A DNA stretch of 64,000 nucleotides from JASDSY01 sp041441465 (GCA_041441465.1 JASDSY010000032.1:1-64000), one strand, 5' to 3'. Counted from the stretch's first letter, positions 15,930-26,159 are shown. The notes: generated by a model from the sequence alone, not told the origin. Program-made: numbers and translations.

Positions 15930-16724
15930 ATGTTAATTTATCTTTTAAGCGATATCAGAATATTTGATTTAATAGACATTGCGGTTGTCAGCATTGTCAT
16001 TTACGAGTTTATACTGCTGATTAAGGGAACGCGCGCGATGCAGATTTTAGTCGGCCTCGCGCTGGTTTTGCTTCCGCTCGTAATATCGCCGTGGATACAG
16101 CTTAATACGGTTATATGGATACTCGAAAAAATATTGCCGATAGGTGTTTTAGCTTTGCTGATATTGTTTCAGCCCGAGTTTCGTAAGACCCTCGAAAAAT
16201 TGGGCCGGCGCGGTATCTTTGGCAACAAGGTTTATCTTAAGGATGAAGAGCTCGAGAAAATGATAACTCAGATTCAAAAGGCAGTTCTGGCGCTGGCAAA
16301 GACTAAAACCGGCGCTATTATGGTATTATCGAGAGAATCCGGGCTCGAGGATTTTATCGAATCTGGAGTCGTCATTAAGGGCGCAATTTCATCTGAATTG
16401 CTGCAGAATATATTTTACCCGAAATCGCCCCTTCACGACGGTGCTGTTATAATTTCAAACGGCCTTCTCGAGGCGGCCGGGTGCATATTGCCGCTTTCCG
16501 ATAATCCAAAATTACAGCAGGAACTGGGAACGAGGCATCGTGCCGCGATAGGCGTCACTGAAACATCTGACGCAGTTTCAGTAATAGTCTCCGAAGAAAC
16601 CGGAATTATTTCCATCGCAGCTAACGGTATTATAAACAGGCGCCTTGACGGTGACGAGCTTGTAAGAAATTTAAAACGAATGCTGAGTCCGCTCCAGAAT
16701 AAAAATATATTCAAAAACTCATAG
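15930..16724 (+). CDS. cdaA: Membrane-bound diadenylate cyclase
   Basis: A 264-residue CdaA-type enzyme that makes c-di-AMP from two ATP. Three hydrophobic helices occupy residues 1-90, then a DisA_N catalytic domain. The signature D170-G-A (in LHDGAVII) and R202-H-R (in RHRAAIG) are intact. AGAAGG precedes the ATG at good spacing. cdaR (a YbbR-domain protein) follows, the usual operon order, with CdaR modulating the cyclase. The gap to cdaR is unusually long, 210 bp, and contains a perfect hairpin. Confidence 0.95.
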   Translation: MLIYLLSDIRIFDLIDIAVVSIVIYEFILLIKGTRAMQILVGLALVLLPLVISPWIQLNTVIWILEKILPIGVLALLILFQPEFRKTLEKLGRRGIFGNKVYLKDEELEKMITQIQKAVLALAKTKTGAIMVLSRESGLEDFIESGVVIKGAISSELLQNIFYPKSPLHDGAVIISNGLLEAAGCILPLSDNPKLQQELGTRHRAAIGVTETSDAVSVIVSEETGIISIAANGIINRRLDGDELVRNLKRMLSPLQNKNIFKNS

Positions 16725-16784
16725 AGTAATAAACGGATAACCGGCCGGTCTGGATCGGATATATTGAAAAATCCTAAATATTAA

Positions 16785-16814
16785 TGTGTTTTTATTGGAA
16801 AAAATAAAAACACA
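16785..16814. repeat. Perfect 12-bp hairpin between cdaA and cdaR
   Basis: TGTGTTTTTATT and AATAAAAACACA are perfect reverse complements around the 6-nt loop GGAAAA. No U-tract follows. A perfect palindrome ACCGGCCGGT lies upstream at 16740-16749. It could be an mRNA stability or processing element that separates cdaA and cdaR expression. Confidence 0.55.
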
Positions 16815-16934
16815 ATTTGAAATGAAATTATATTTGCAGGGGATTTTTAACTTAAAACGGCTAAAAAAAATGCTTTTAATTAAGCGTGAAATTTTTATAA
16901 GCATAAAAAAATATTGAGATAAAGAAATATTATT

Positions 16935-18149
16935 ATGAAATACATATTATTCGAAAATTTTTCACTGCGCATATTATCACTTTTTCTGGCAATAATCGGA
17001 TGGTTTTACGTTAATATAATTGTAAATCCAGTTGTCGACCGCCAGTTTGAGATCGATCTTCTCGTGACCGAAAAAAGGTCTGATTGCGCTTATAAAAATA
17101 TACCTTCTAAAGTTCATATAATTCTGCATGGCGGCCGCCGAGATATAATCGAAGGGTACTATCCGGTTAAACTTTTCGCTTCGGTGAATGTATCGAAAGC
17201 CGTTCCTGATATTCCGAATAAAATTCCGGTGTCGGTAATTTCGCCGCGCGGGCTTGATTTGTTAAAAATAGAACCGCGTGAGATTGAAATAATGCCGGTT
17301 ATGATGGAAGAAAAAACAGTTGAAGTAAATGTAATGCCGAACGGCGAGGTAAAGCCTGGTTATTATATAAAAGAGATAGAAACGAATCCTAAAATAGTTA
17401 AGCTCAAAGGGCCTAAAAAGACGATAAGCAAAGTTAAGCAATTAATCGTGCCGGTGCAAGTTTCGAATCTTGATTCGAGTTATTCAACAAAGCAGTTTTT
17501 GAACTTAACCGAGACTGACATTAATGATAAGGCTAATTCGGATGTCATGATAACTCCGAAAGATGCGGAAATAAGCGTATATGTCCAGCCTATGCCGTCG
17601 AAGCAGGTTAATGTGGTGCCGTCGATAAAGGGTAATGTAGCTCCGGGATATACTATACTTTCGTCGGAATGCGACCCTAAATTTATAATGATTAAAGGAG
17701 TGCCGGAAAAAATTTCGAAAATAACCGAGATAAATACCGAGCCGATAGATATGACAAATGCTACTCAGGGAATCAAACAGGTAGTAAAGTTAATACTTCC
17801 CGAGCAGGCCGGCGTTATTGTCGAAAATAAACAGGTTTCGCTTACAGTTACATTGAAACCTATATACAAGACTCAGAAATTTTATAACGTGCCGGTTATG
17901 GCGCCGCATCTTGAAAATTACGAAATTACTCTCGAGGATGAAACTATAAACATAGAGGCTAACGCGCCTTTATTTAAAATCAAGGAACTGGAAAATTCTA
18001 AATTTAAAATTGACGCTATGCTTCACAACTCGATAGATAAGCTCGATACCGGCAGCGTGACTCTGGACCTTTTGATCTCGGGAACTACGGTTCCAGTGGA
18101 AATAAAACCGGCCCAGATCAAGGCTTTCATAAAACCTAAAAATAAATAA
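16935..18149 (+). CDS. cdaR: YbbR-domain protein, CdaA regulator
   Basis: A 404-residue protein with one N-terminal membrane helix (about residues 8-28) and an extracytoplasmic part built of YbbR repeats. The repeated pattern is seen in GEVKPGYYIKEIETNPKIVK and GNVAPGYTILSSECDPKFIM, each followed by a V-x-G-P/V turn. Known CdaR proteins contact and tune CdaA. The neighbouring cdaA supports the call. No enzyme motif is visible. Confidence 0.9.
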   Translation: MKYILFENFSLRILSLFLAIIGWFYVNIIVNPVVDRQFEIDLLVTEKRSDCAYKNIPSKVHIILHGGRRDIIEGYYPVKLFASVNVSKAVPDIPNKIPVSVISPRGLDLLKIEPREIEIMPVMMEEKTVEVNVMPNGEVKPGYYIKEIETNPKIVKLKGPKKTISKVKQLIVPVQVSNLDSSYSTKQFLNLTETDINDKANSDVMITPKDAEISVYVQPMPSKQVNVVPSIKGNVAPGYTILSSECDPKFIMIKGVPEKISKITEINTEPIDMTNATQGIKQVVKLILPEQAGVIVENKQVSLTVTLKPIYKTQKFYNVPVMAPHLENYEITLEDETINIEANAPLFKIKELENSKFKIDAMLHNSIDKLDTGSVTLDLLISGTTVPVEIKPAQIKAFIKPKNK

Positions 18150-18236
18150 TATCGGAAGTCAGATCATCTTTAAAGCATGTAAACTTAGATTAAGCCGTAA
18201 TAAATAAATTATTAAATTAAAAGAGGCGGGGTTAAA

Positions 18237-19931
18237 TTGTCAACATTTACCTTAGATGACATAAACAACAAGAATAAAATACTGCAAAAGAATGCGCTGA
18301 TGTATTATTCTCAGAGTGTGACTCCGGAAGAAATTTCGAAACTTGAAAAAGTTTTTAATGATAATCCCAAGTCGGAAGCCGGCCTTATGGCGGCCATTAT
18401 ATTAGGAAAGAACGGCAATAAAGAAGTAATAGAAAAAATTCTAATTTACCTTCAGGACCGTAATTACTCGCTTCAGAGAAAAGCAGAGCTTGTTTTGACA
18501 GAAATCGGCAAAAATGCTGTCGAACCTCTTGTTAAATATAACGGGCTTGACGAAGACCGCGGCCTTCTAATGCGTATCGCGAAGGTATTGCGCAATATGA
18601 GCGAAATTAATATTCCGCTCATGCTCAAAATGATAGAAGGCGGCACTTTGCCGATGCAGATAATCGCCGCTTTTGTCCTCGGCAGGGTAAAAAATGACGA
18701 TAAAGTCCTTGTGACGCTTATTAAAGCGCTTGCCAACAACGAACCGGAGCTTGACCGCGTTATAATCGAATCGCTCGTCGAGGCCGGCGATAAAATCGTA
18801 CAGATTATTCAGAAAGTGTTTAAAAATTGCAATGAACATATAGCCGAAGTTTTGATGGAAGTGCTGTACAGGATCGGCCAGCCCGCTTTGAAATTACTGA
18901 TTGAGTGCCTTGATTCGCCGACTCTTCACCTGCGCCGCTATGCGCCTTACGCAATAAGGTTTGCTAAGGATGCCGACACTATAAAAAAAGTGATCGACGT
19001 TTTGAATGACTCAGACTATATTGTTTGCTATAACGCATATAGAAATTTGGTAGAAAATTTGACGGAAGAGCATAAGTTTTTATTTTTCCATAAGCTCCTG
19101 GAGCCGAATCTTCCTGAAAATCAGCTGCACTGGCTTATAAAGACGCTTTGCTCTAAATTTGACGAATACAGCGAACAGATATTGCTTTACATGAAAACAC
19201 CAGAGGAAGTCAAGCCGAGCGAAACGCCGATGTCTGATAACGTTAAAATATCGCTTGCGATCGCTATTGCCGATTTTTTCAATTCTACGCTTATAGCAAG
19301 GCTTATAAAAATGCTTGGCGACCAGAGTTATTTTGTGCGTGAAAACGCGATTAAAATTTTGGTTGAAAACGGGCGCATGTTCATTCCTCAGATAATAATG
19401 GCGCTCGGCGATCCGCGTGAGGACGTGCGCGACGCCATAATAAGGATATTAAAGGTATTGAAGGACCATGCATTCGGCGTGCTTCTGGAGAACTTGAAGA
19501 CCGGCAACAACGAAATGCGTTATAATTGCGCGTATGCCCTTGGTTATATGGAGGATAAGCGCGCGGCGGACCAGCTTACTAAAGCGCTTAACGACGGCAA
19601 TGACTGGGTCCGTGAGTTCGCCGCGGCTTCGCTCGGGCGGCTCGGCGAAATAAACAGCCTTCTGCCTTTATTAAATGATAATGACGAACAGTCGCGCGCA
19701 CAGATAATAAAGGCGCTTGGTTTGTGCGGGAAAAATGCGCTTGCGCCGCTTATTAAAGCGCTCGGTGAAGCTAATATCGATAAACGCGAAGGTATTTCAA
19801 AAGCTGTAATGGCGCTTGGGCCTGTCATAAAAGACGATCTTCAGATGATACTTGAAACCGAAGAAAATGAAAATGTGCGGTTCTGGCTTTTGAAAATTAT
19901 GAGAAGTTTTTCAAAAAAGAATGAAATGTAA
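18237..19931 (+). CDS. HEAT-repeat protein
   Basis: A 564-residue protein made almost entirely of helical HEAT/PBS-lyase-type repeats. Examples are MRYNCAYALGYMEDKRAADQ, VREFAAASLGRLGE, and VRENAIKILVENG followed by VRDAIIRILKVLK. No catalytic motif, signal peptide or membrane helix is visible. Such solenoids are protein-binding scaffolds. The partner is unknown. The TTG start at 18237 is supported by GAGGCGGGG just upstream. It is followed 24 bp later by dprA, so it may head that operon. Confidence 0.85.
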   Translation: MSTFTLDDINNKNKILQKNALMYYSQSVTPEEISKLEKVFNDNPKSEAGLMAAIILGKNGNKEVIEKILIYLQDRNYSLQRKAELVLTEIGKNAVEPLVKYNGLDEDRGLLMRIAKVLRNMSEINIPLMLKMIEGGTLPMQIIAAFVLGRVKNDDKVLVTLIKALANNEPELDRVIIESLVEAGDKIVQIIQKVFKNCNEHIAEVLMEVLYRIGQPALKLLIECLDSPTLHLRRYAPYAIRFAKDADTIKKVIDVLNDSDYIVCYNAYRNLVENLTEEHKFLFFHKLLEPNLPENQLHWLIKTLCSKFDEYSEQILLYMKTPEEVKPSETPMSDNVKISLAIAIADFFNSTLIARLIKMLGDQSYFVRENAIKILVENGRMFIPQIIMALGDPREDVRDAIIRILKVLKDHAFGVLLENLKTGNNEMRYNCAYALGYMEDKRAADQLTKALNDGNDWVREFAAASLGRLGEINSLLPLLNDNDEQSRAQIIKALGLCGKNALAPLIKALGEANIDKREGISKAVMALGPVIKDDLQMILETEENENVRFWLLKIMRSFSKKNEM

Positions 19932-19955
19932 TTTCAAATATACAGAGGGGCCTCT

Positions 19956-21140
19956 TTGAAAAATCATCTTGAAACCTGTTTTATTTTAACTCAGTTTAAT
20001 GTATATTCGAATTCTAAAGTTAATTTTAATTTGCTTTCGAATTATTTCGGCGATGCGGCAAACCTTGCTTGCGGCCGGATGATAAAATCTCCTGAAACGG
20101 AACATGATAAAGCTGTTATTGAATGGCTTTTAAAGCGGCTCGAGACCGTGAGGCCGGCAGCCGGCGAGCGTGAAAAAGCCATGTCGGCTTATGAAAATTA
20201 CAGCCGTCGAATTTTAAATAATATAGGTAAAGATGTTTTTGTCGGTGCGATAACGATATTTGACGATAACTATCCCGCGATTTTAAGGGAAATTCCAGCT
20301 CCGCCGCTTGTTATATATGCAGCCGGGGCCGGGTATGACAGGAATGCCGACAGCCTGGCTGTGGTCGGAACGCGTAAACCTTCGACTTATGCTCTGGGAC
20401 AATGCAAGAAATTTTGCGGCGAACTTTCTGAATTGAAAATAAATATAGTTTCAGGCCTTGCGGCCGGCATCGATTCGTGCGCGCATAAGGCCGCTCTGGA
20501 CGGGGATAATACGACATTCGCCGTTTTAGGAAGCGGGTTTGACATAATTTTTCCGCCTTCGAATCTGTCGCTTTATGAAAATATAATAAAAAACGGCGCC
20601 GTAATTTCCGAATATCTGCCTGGCTCTGCACCTGCGAAATATACGTTTATTTTTAGAAACAGGATAATTTCAGGGCTCTCTAAAGGAGTTCTTGTGGCGG
20701 CGGCCGGCGAAAAATCAGGCGCGTTAATAACTGCAAAATATGCTTCCGAACAAAACCGGGAGGTTTTTTCATTGTGCGGCGATATGACTCGCGGGGACTT
20801 TGGCGGCTGTCATAACATTATAAAAAATCATAATGCAAAATTAGTTACGAATATTGCCGATATATTAGATGAAGTGGATTTTAAGGCAGCTTCTAAAATT
20901 TTGAAAAAAAATAAAAAAATAGCGGACCTGTCTGCGCTGAATGCGGATGAAAATTTGGTATATAAGGTTATAAACTCGCTCGAAAAAAAATTTGAGGGCG
21001 GGCAGGCGCCGATAGATAATATTTTCGAAGAAATAAACGGTCGGTTGGATAATTCGGCCGTGCTTGTTATTTTAAGCAAACTTGAAATAGAAGGTTTTAT
21101 AAATACATTTTTTGGAAAGAGGTACGAAACCGTAAAATGA
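19956..21140 (+). CDS. dprA: DNA processing protein DprA
   Basis: A 394-residue DprA/Smf protein that protects incoming single-stranded DNA and loads RecA during transformation. The Rossmann-like core shows VVGTRKPSTYALGQ, IVSGLAAGIDSCAHKAAL, the GSGFDIIFPPSN loop, FRNRIISGLS, and GEKSGALITAKYASEQ. An N-terminal helical region and a C-terminal winged-helix-like segment (about 330-394) flank it. It starts at TTG 19956 after GAGGGG. It overlaps smg by 4 nt (ATGA), and the dprA-smg-topA order is a conserved neighbourhood. Confidence 0.93.
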   Translation: MKNHLETCFILTQFNVYSNSKVNFNLLSNYFGDAANLACGRMIKSPETEHDKAVIEWLLKRLETVRPAAGEREKAMSAYENYSRRILNNIGKDVFVGAITIFDDNYPAILREIPAPPLVIYAAGAGYDRNADSLAVVGTRKPSTYALGQCKKFCGELSELKINIVSGLAAGIDSCAHKAALDGDNTTFAVLGSGFDIIFPPSNLSLYENIIKNGAVISEYLPGSAPAKYTFIFRNRIISGLSKGVLVAAAGEKSGALITAKYASEQNREVFSLCGDMTRGDFGGCHNIIKNHNAKLVTNIADILDEVDFKAASKILKKNKKIADLSALNADENLVYKVINSLEKKFEGGQAPIDNIFEEINGRLDNSAVLVILSKLEIEGFINTFFGKRYETVK

Positions 21141-21616
21141 GTGATAGAATCGGCGAAATTTTTGTTAAGATAATGCAGGGAATGCTTGATCACGAAGGTG
21201 AATTCAAAAAAGTACAGAAATCGCTTTTAAAAGAAGGCTATTCTTTTAATGAGATCGAAGCCGCTTGTGAATGGTATTTCAGCGAACTAAGCGGCGCTGG
21301 TTCTGATTCCGAGAATGGTGAAACTGGTCCTGTTATGATGGCCGATCCGGCTTGCGAAAGCGTCAGAATGTTTACGCTTGACGAAGAAACTCTGCTTTCG
21401 ATAGAAGCGCGCGGGTTCCTTATGGAAATGCTTCATTTCGGTGGCGTAACGGTCCATGAAATCGAGCGTTTAATTGAGACATTAAAGCAGTATGCCATCG
21501 AGGACGCGCCGGTTGAAATTGTAAAACAGCTTATGGAAGAGTTCCGGATGATCGATATACCGCAAAAAGACGGCAGCGAGGACAATGTCGATTTCAGGAT
21601 AAAATATATGCAATAA
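21137..21616 (+). CDS. smg: Smg/DUF494 family protein
   Basis: A 159-residue protein matching the Smg (DUF494) layout. An N-terminal helical part (GEIFVKIMQGMLDHEGEF, then SLLKEGYSFNEIEAACEW) is followed by an acidic linker. The C-terminal half has MFTLDEETLLSIEARGFLMEM, then an EIERLIETL helix. The start ATG overlaps the dprA stop, so translation is coupled. Smg function is not well defined. Its position between dprA and a topoisomerase gene is typical. The family call rests on pattern and context. Confidence 0.75.
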   Translation: MSDRIGEIFVKIMQGMLDHEGEFKKVQKSLLKEGYSFNEIEAACEWYFSELSGAGSDSENGETGPVMMADPACESVRMFTLDEETLLSIEARGFLMEMLHFGGVTVHEIERLIETLKQYAIEDAPVEIVKQLMEEFRMIDIPQKDGSEDNVDFRIKYMQ

Positions 21617-21671
21617 TCGGAGCAGGGCTTTTAGGAAATAATAACTGGCAGAGCAATGCTTCAGGCTGGTA

Positions 21672-21691
21672 TTGCGCGTTATAACGCGCAA
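21672..21691. repeat. Perfect 20-bp palindrome upstream of topA
   Basis: TTGCGCGTTATAACGCGCAA is its own reverse complement. It can fold as an 8-bp stem with a TATA loop, or bind a dimeric regulator. It lies 90 bp before the topA start in the smg-topA gap. Confidence 0.55.
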
Positions 21692-21780
21692 ATAAGCTGA
21701 CAGAGTATAACCTGATTTTTTATGAAATTTGAGCAATAAAAAAATTATAGATAAATTTAATTTTGGGCGGGGGAATTCTA

Positions 21781-24222
21781 GTGCGCAAAAGCGTTGGTAA
21801 AAGTCTTATAATAGTTGAGTCACCTGGAAAAATTAAGACTATAAAAAAAATACTTGGCTCCAATTTCGAAGTTAAGGCTTCGATGGGGCACGTTATAGAC
21901 CTTCCGACGAGGACCCTCGGGGTTAATAAAAAGAAGAATTTCGAGCCCGAATATGAAGTCATACCTAAAAAAGATAAGGTAATAGAAGAGTTAAAGCGTG
22001 AAGTGGAAAAGGTCGAGAATGTATTTCTTGCTCCCGACCCTGACCGTGAAGGAGAGGCAATTGCATGGCATCTGGCGCGCGCGCTAAACCTTAACCTTGA
22101 CTCTTATAACCGTGTCACGTTTAATTCGATCACGCCGAAAGCGGTCAGCGAAGCTATTGAAAATCCGACTAAAATAAATATCGACAAGGTAAATGCTCAG
22201 CAGGGCCGCCGTATTCTGGACCGCCTCGTGGGTTACGAACTGTCGCCTCTTTTATGGCGTAAGCTTCAAAAAGGCCTGTCAGCTGGACGTGTTCAGTCTG
22301 TCGCCGTGCTTTTGGTTTGCCAGCGCGAGGAAGAGATAGCGAAATTCATTAAAGAAGAATATTGGCTGATTGACGGTATTTTCCAGAAAAAAACAGCGGA
22401 GTCGTTTAAATCGCAGCTTATAAGGTTTAAAGGGAAAAAGCCGAAAATTACGAATTCTGCCGAAGCCGGAGAAATCGTCGAAGCGTGCCGCAGTCTTGAG
22501 TATAAAGTACTGAAAACGATTAACAGGGAAAAGTTAAAAAGGCCGCCGGCGCCGTTTATCACTTCGACATTGCAGCAGGAATGCTCGCGTTATCTGAATT
22601 TTGCGCCGAACCGCACGATGAAGGTAGCGCAGAAATTATACGAAGGCGTAGAAATAGAAAAAGGCAATGTTGTCGGTTTGATAACATATATGCGTACGGA
22701 TTCGTACCGCGTTGTGCCTGAAGCCATAGCGGAAGCGCGCGAATTTATAAAAAATAACTACGGCAAGGAATACGTTCCGGCCAAAGAACGATTCTTTAAA
22801 ACCAAGGCTGCTGCGCAGGACGCTCATGAAGCTATAAGGCCGACCGATATAAAGAATACGCCCGAAAAGATGAAAGCGCACCTTACCAACGATGAATACA
22901 GGCTTTATAATATGATATGGAAGCGCTATGTCGCGTCGCAATCGGCTGATGCGGTATTTGACAGCGTAGCAGTCGAGCTGGGAAATGACCAGGTTATATT
23001 TAAAAGTATCGGCGAAACCCTAAAATTTCCGGGGTTTTTGACTCTTTATGATATTTCGGTCGAGGACGAGAAGGAAAAGAAAAACGAAGAAACCGAAAAT
23101 GATGAAGAGGGCGAAATTTTTAACGGTCGTCTTCCTAAATTGACTGAAGGCGAAGTTCTTTCGATGAAAGAAATAATTCCTGAGCAAAAGTTCACTAAGG
23201 AGCCGCCGCGCTATTCGACGGCTACTCTCATAAAAACCCTCGAAGAGCTTAAGATAGGACGCCCGTCTACTTACGCGACCATCGTGAATACGATATTAGA
23301 CCGTAATTATGTCGAGATCAAAGAGAAGAAATTTTTTGCCACCGATATTGGAATTGCGGCGTCAGTGCTTTTGAAAGGCTATTTTAACGATCTTATAAAT
23401 GTCGAATTTACGGCTAAAATGGAAGAAGAACTCGATAAAATCGAAGAGGGTCAGAAAGATTGGCACGAGGTCCTTTCGGAATTCTATTCGCCTTTTTCGG
23501 AAAAGATATCGTATGCTGATAAAAATTTGAAAAGGCTTAATGTAATGACTGACTGCTCTTGCGAGAAGTGCAAGAGCCCAATGACAGTTGTATTTTCTGA
23601 AAAAGGAAGATTTCTTGCCTGCTCGAAATATCCAAATTGCCGCTCTACCAGGAATATTCCAAATGATTTTGTGATATTCGAAAAGGGTATTTTCGACATT
23701 AAGGAGCCGAAAATAGTCATTAACGAGCGGTTGACCGCCTATGAGAAGCAGAATCAGGTCGTAAGGGAAACCGCCGAGCAGACCGTTATGGGTAAATGCG
23801 AAAAATGCGGCAAGGATATGGTGCTAAAAAAAGGGCCTTACGGAGAATTTATGGCATGCAGCGGTTATCCGGCATGCCGCAATGCCAAGCCGATAAAAAA
23901 AGATATCGGTATTAATTGCCCCAAGGACGGCTGCGCCGGCAAGATAATGGTCAGGAAATCAAAAAAGGGCCGGATTTTTTATTCATGTACGGAATATCCG
24001 AAGTGCGATTTTGTTTCATGGGACAGGCCGACCGGCGAAAATTGTCCTGAATGCGGCAGTTTCCTGATTGTTAAGGTTTCGAAAAAAGGCGATAAGACCG
24101 CCTGCTCGAACAAGGAATGCTCGTATAAGCCTGATGAAAAATCGGATAACGGTGAGAGTGAAGATACGCCTAAAACGCGGAAGAAAAAATCTGAAGAAGT
24201 TACCGAATTATCTGAATATTAA
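21781..24222 (+). CDS. topA: DNA topoisomerase I
   Basis: An 813-residue type IA topoisomerase that relaxes negative supercoils. The Toprim domain has E13 in ESPGK and D86-x-D88-x-E90 in DPDREGE. The catalytic tyrosine is Y303 in YMRTDS. Four C-terminal topoisomerase zinc ribbons are present, each with CxxC or CxxxC pairs, in the last 230 residues. I chose GTG 21781 because GGCGGGGG precedes it at about 8 nt. A TTG at 21763 would lie upstream of that site. The C-terminal tail is charged and low-complexity. Confidence 0.95.
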   Translation: MRKSVGKSLIIVESPGKIKTIKKILGSNFEVKASMGHVIDLPTRTLGVNKKKNFEPEYEVIPKKDKVIEELKREVEKVENVFLAPDPDREGEAIAWHLARALNLNLDSYNRVTFNSITPKAVSEAIENPTKINIDKVNAQQGRRILDRLVGYELSPLLWRKLQKGLSAGRVQSVAVLLVCQREEEIAKFIKEEYWLIDGIFQKKTAESFKSQLIRFKGKKPKITNSAEAGEIVEACRSLEYKVLKTINREKLKRPPAPFITSTLQQECSRYLNFAPNRTMKVAQKLYEGVEIEKGNVVGLITYMRTDSYRVVPEAIAEAREFIKNNYGKEYVPAKERFFKTKAAAQDAHEAIRPTDIKNTPEKMKAHLTNDEYRLYNMIWKRYVASQSADAVFDSVAVELGNDQVIFKSIGETLKFPGFLTLYDISVEDEKEKKNEETENDEEGEIFNGRLPKLTEGEVLSMKEIIPEQKFTKEPPRYSTATLIKTLEELKIGRPSTYATIVNTILDRNYVEIKEKKFFATDIGIAASVLLKGYFNDLINVEFTAKMEEELDKIEEGQKDWHEVLSEFYSPFSEKISYADKNLKRLNVMTDCSCEKCKSPMTVVFSEKGRFLACSKYPNCRSTRNIPNDFVIFEKGIFDIKEPKIVINERLTAYEKQNQVVRETAEQTVMGKCEKCGKDMVLKKGPYGEFMACSGYPACRNAKPIKKDIGINCPKDGCAGKIMVRKSKKGRIFYSCTEYPKCDFVSWDRPTGENCPECGSFLIVKVSKKGDKTACSNKECSYKPDEKSDNGESEDTPKTRKKKSEEVTELSEY

Positions 24223-24441
24223 ATGCTATTTTAATTTTGGCGTTTAATTAGAGATACTATTTTATAAGTTGTTTGAATTTAATAAATATATAAGCATATT
24301 GAAAATTTAGATTATCTTTTGAAATTTTATTGTATAAGAAGAAAAATAATATATTTTTATTGTTTTTGGGTTTGTTTCTGCCAAAATCAGGATACTATGT
24401 AGTTATAGAAAGACAGAATATTTTAAATGAGTGGAAGAAAA

Positions 24442-25872
24442 ATGAATATTCCCGTGGTTCATGTTATAGGCGGCGGATTGAGCGGTTGTGAATGCGCGCT
24501 CACTCTTGCCGCTTATGGTTTTAAAGTCAATATTTACGAGAAACGTCCGGCAAGCGGCGATGAGGTTTTTAAAACCGATAATCTCTGTGAGCTGGTTTGT
24601 TCGAATTCGCTCGGATCGGTTAAGCCGGATACTGCGCCTGGAATTTTAAAAGCTGAACTTGAAGAATTGGGTTCGTTCGTCCTTCGCGCGGCCAGGGCTG
24701 CGGCGGTTCCCGGCGGTCAGGCGCTTTGTGTCGATCGCGATAAATTTTCACAAAATATAAAAAATGAAATTTCGAGGTTCCCGAATATTGAAGTTATCCG
24801 GAAAGAAATCTTATCTTTTGACGATTTCGGTAAAAGTGACTTAGTTGTTATGGCGAGCGGACCGTTGACTTCGGCAAAGCTTTTTGAAAGCCTTTCGGAA
24901 AAATTTAAGGCCGAGCTTTATTTTTATGACGCGGTGTCGCCGATAATCGCCGCCGATTCGATCGATATGGCGAAGGCATTCTGGCAGAACCGATATCAGC
25001 GCGGTACGCCCGATTATTTGAATATAGCGCTGAACAAAGAAGAATATTTGAGATTTTACGAGGCTCTGATAGGCGCCGAAACTGTTCCTTCGCATGAAAA
25101 CGAGAAAGAGATTTTCTTCGAAGGCTGCATGCCGATAGAGGAATTAGCGCGCCGAGGCACGCACACTTTGAGGTTCGGCCCGATGAAGCCTAAGGGAATA
25201 ATAGACCCTCAGAATCCAGATAAGATGCCGTATGCCGTTTTGCAGCTGAGAACGGAAAATAATATGCATTCCGCCTTTAATCTTGTGGGTTTTCAGACCA
25301 AGATGAAATTTGGCGAGCAAAAGCGCGTTTTTTCAATGATACCTGGGCTTGAAAATATAAAAATACTAAGATACGGCGTGATTCATAAGAATAATTACAT
25401 CTATTCGCCCGGCGCCGTTAATTTTGACTTGAGCCTGAAAAATTCTGAAAATATTTATGTTGCGGGCCAGCTCCTCGGTTCTGAAGGTTATACTGAAGCG
25501 ATAGCGACCGGAAAAATTGCGGCCCTGAATATAATTTTAAAATATCTTGTTCCGGCAGGGTTTGCCGGCGAATATAAAACCTTAAAACGCTCTGTAATAG
25601 GGGCCGTGAAAAGCGAAGAATTTAGCGCCGGTGAGGTTAATGACAAAAATATTGTTTCAGTGCTTGATCTGATTGAATACGAAAAAACTATGGCCGGGTC
25701 GCTTGTTAAGTATATAACTAAGAGCGAGGTAAAACCGAAAAAATTCGTTCCGATGAATTCAAACTTCGGTATTATCGATATGAAAATTGCAGGGAGCCGT
25801 GAAGGATTCCCTGAAGTTTCAAAATCTGAAATCTGCAAAATAAAGGATTTTTTGGCTAAAATCGCTGGTTAA
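24442..25872 (+). CDS. trmFO: Methylenetetrahydrofolate--tRNA-(uracil-5-)-methyltransferase
   Basis: A 476-residue FAD enzyme that makes 5-methyluridine 54 in tRNA using methylenetetrahydrofolate. The N-terminal dinucleotide-binding motif VIGGGLSGCECAL is at residues 6-18. The family segments ELVCSNSLGSVKPDTAPGIL, AALRAARAAAVPGGQALCVDR-like and FMPIEELARRG-like are clear. The C-terminal half has GQLLGSEGYTEAIATG. ATG 24442 follows GGAAG. ATG 24427 is an alternative. The protein is slightly longer than the usual 430-450 residues. Linkage to topA is common in other phyla. Confidence 0.93.
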   Translation: MNIPVVHVIGGGLSGCECALTLAAYGFKVNIYEKRPASGDEVFKTDNLCELVCSNSLGSVKPDTAPGILKAELEELGSFVLRAARAAAVPGGQALCVDRDKFSQNIKNEISRFPNIEVIRKEILSFDDFGKSDLVVMASGPLTSAKLFESLSEKFKAELYFYDAVSPIIAADSIDMAKAFWQNRYQRGTPDYLNIALNKEEYLRFYEALIGAETVPSHENEKEIFFEGCMPIEELARRGTHTLRFGPMKPKGIIDPQNPDKMPYAVLQLRTENNMHSAFNLVGFQTKMKFGEQKRVFSMIPGLENIKILRYGVIHKNNYIYSPGAVNFDLSLKNSENIYVAGQLLGSEGYTEAIATGKIAALNIILKYLVPAGFAGEYKTLKRSVIGAVKSEEFSAGEVNDKNIVSVLDLIEYEKTMAGSLVKYITKSEVKPKKFVPMNSNFGIIDMKIAGSREGFPEVSKSEICKIKDFLAKIAG

Positions 25873-26159
25873 TCAGTTCGGCTTGAAAGTATAAAATACT
25901 TTTGGGTCTTTCAAAGCGGTAGTTTTGGCGAAAAGCGCATTATTGATTTGATGTGAAAATTTCATTCGATAGATTATCATGGAAAATGATTTTAGAAGCA
26001 GAAATTTTACTTTTGCCTGTTGTGAATTATTTTGTTTTAAATAATTTTTAGGTTTTATAGTATTATTCAAAACATTTTCGACTTATTGTATTCAAATTAT
26101 TTTTTTATGGCGCTATAAAAATAAATTTTTCAGGAAACAAAAAACGTGCCAAAAAAAAC

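Noticed and set aside
21781..24222. Reverse gyrase or topoisomerase III instead of topoisomerase I
   Set aside because: There is no helicase domain, and the four C-terminal zinc ribbons with the YMRTDS motif fit bacterial topoisomerase I.
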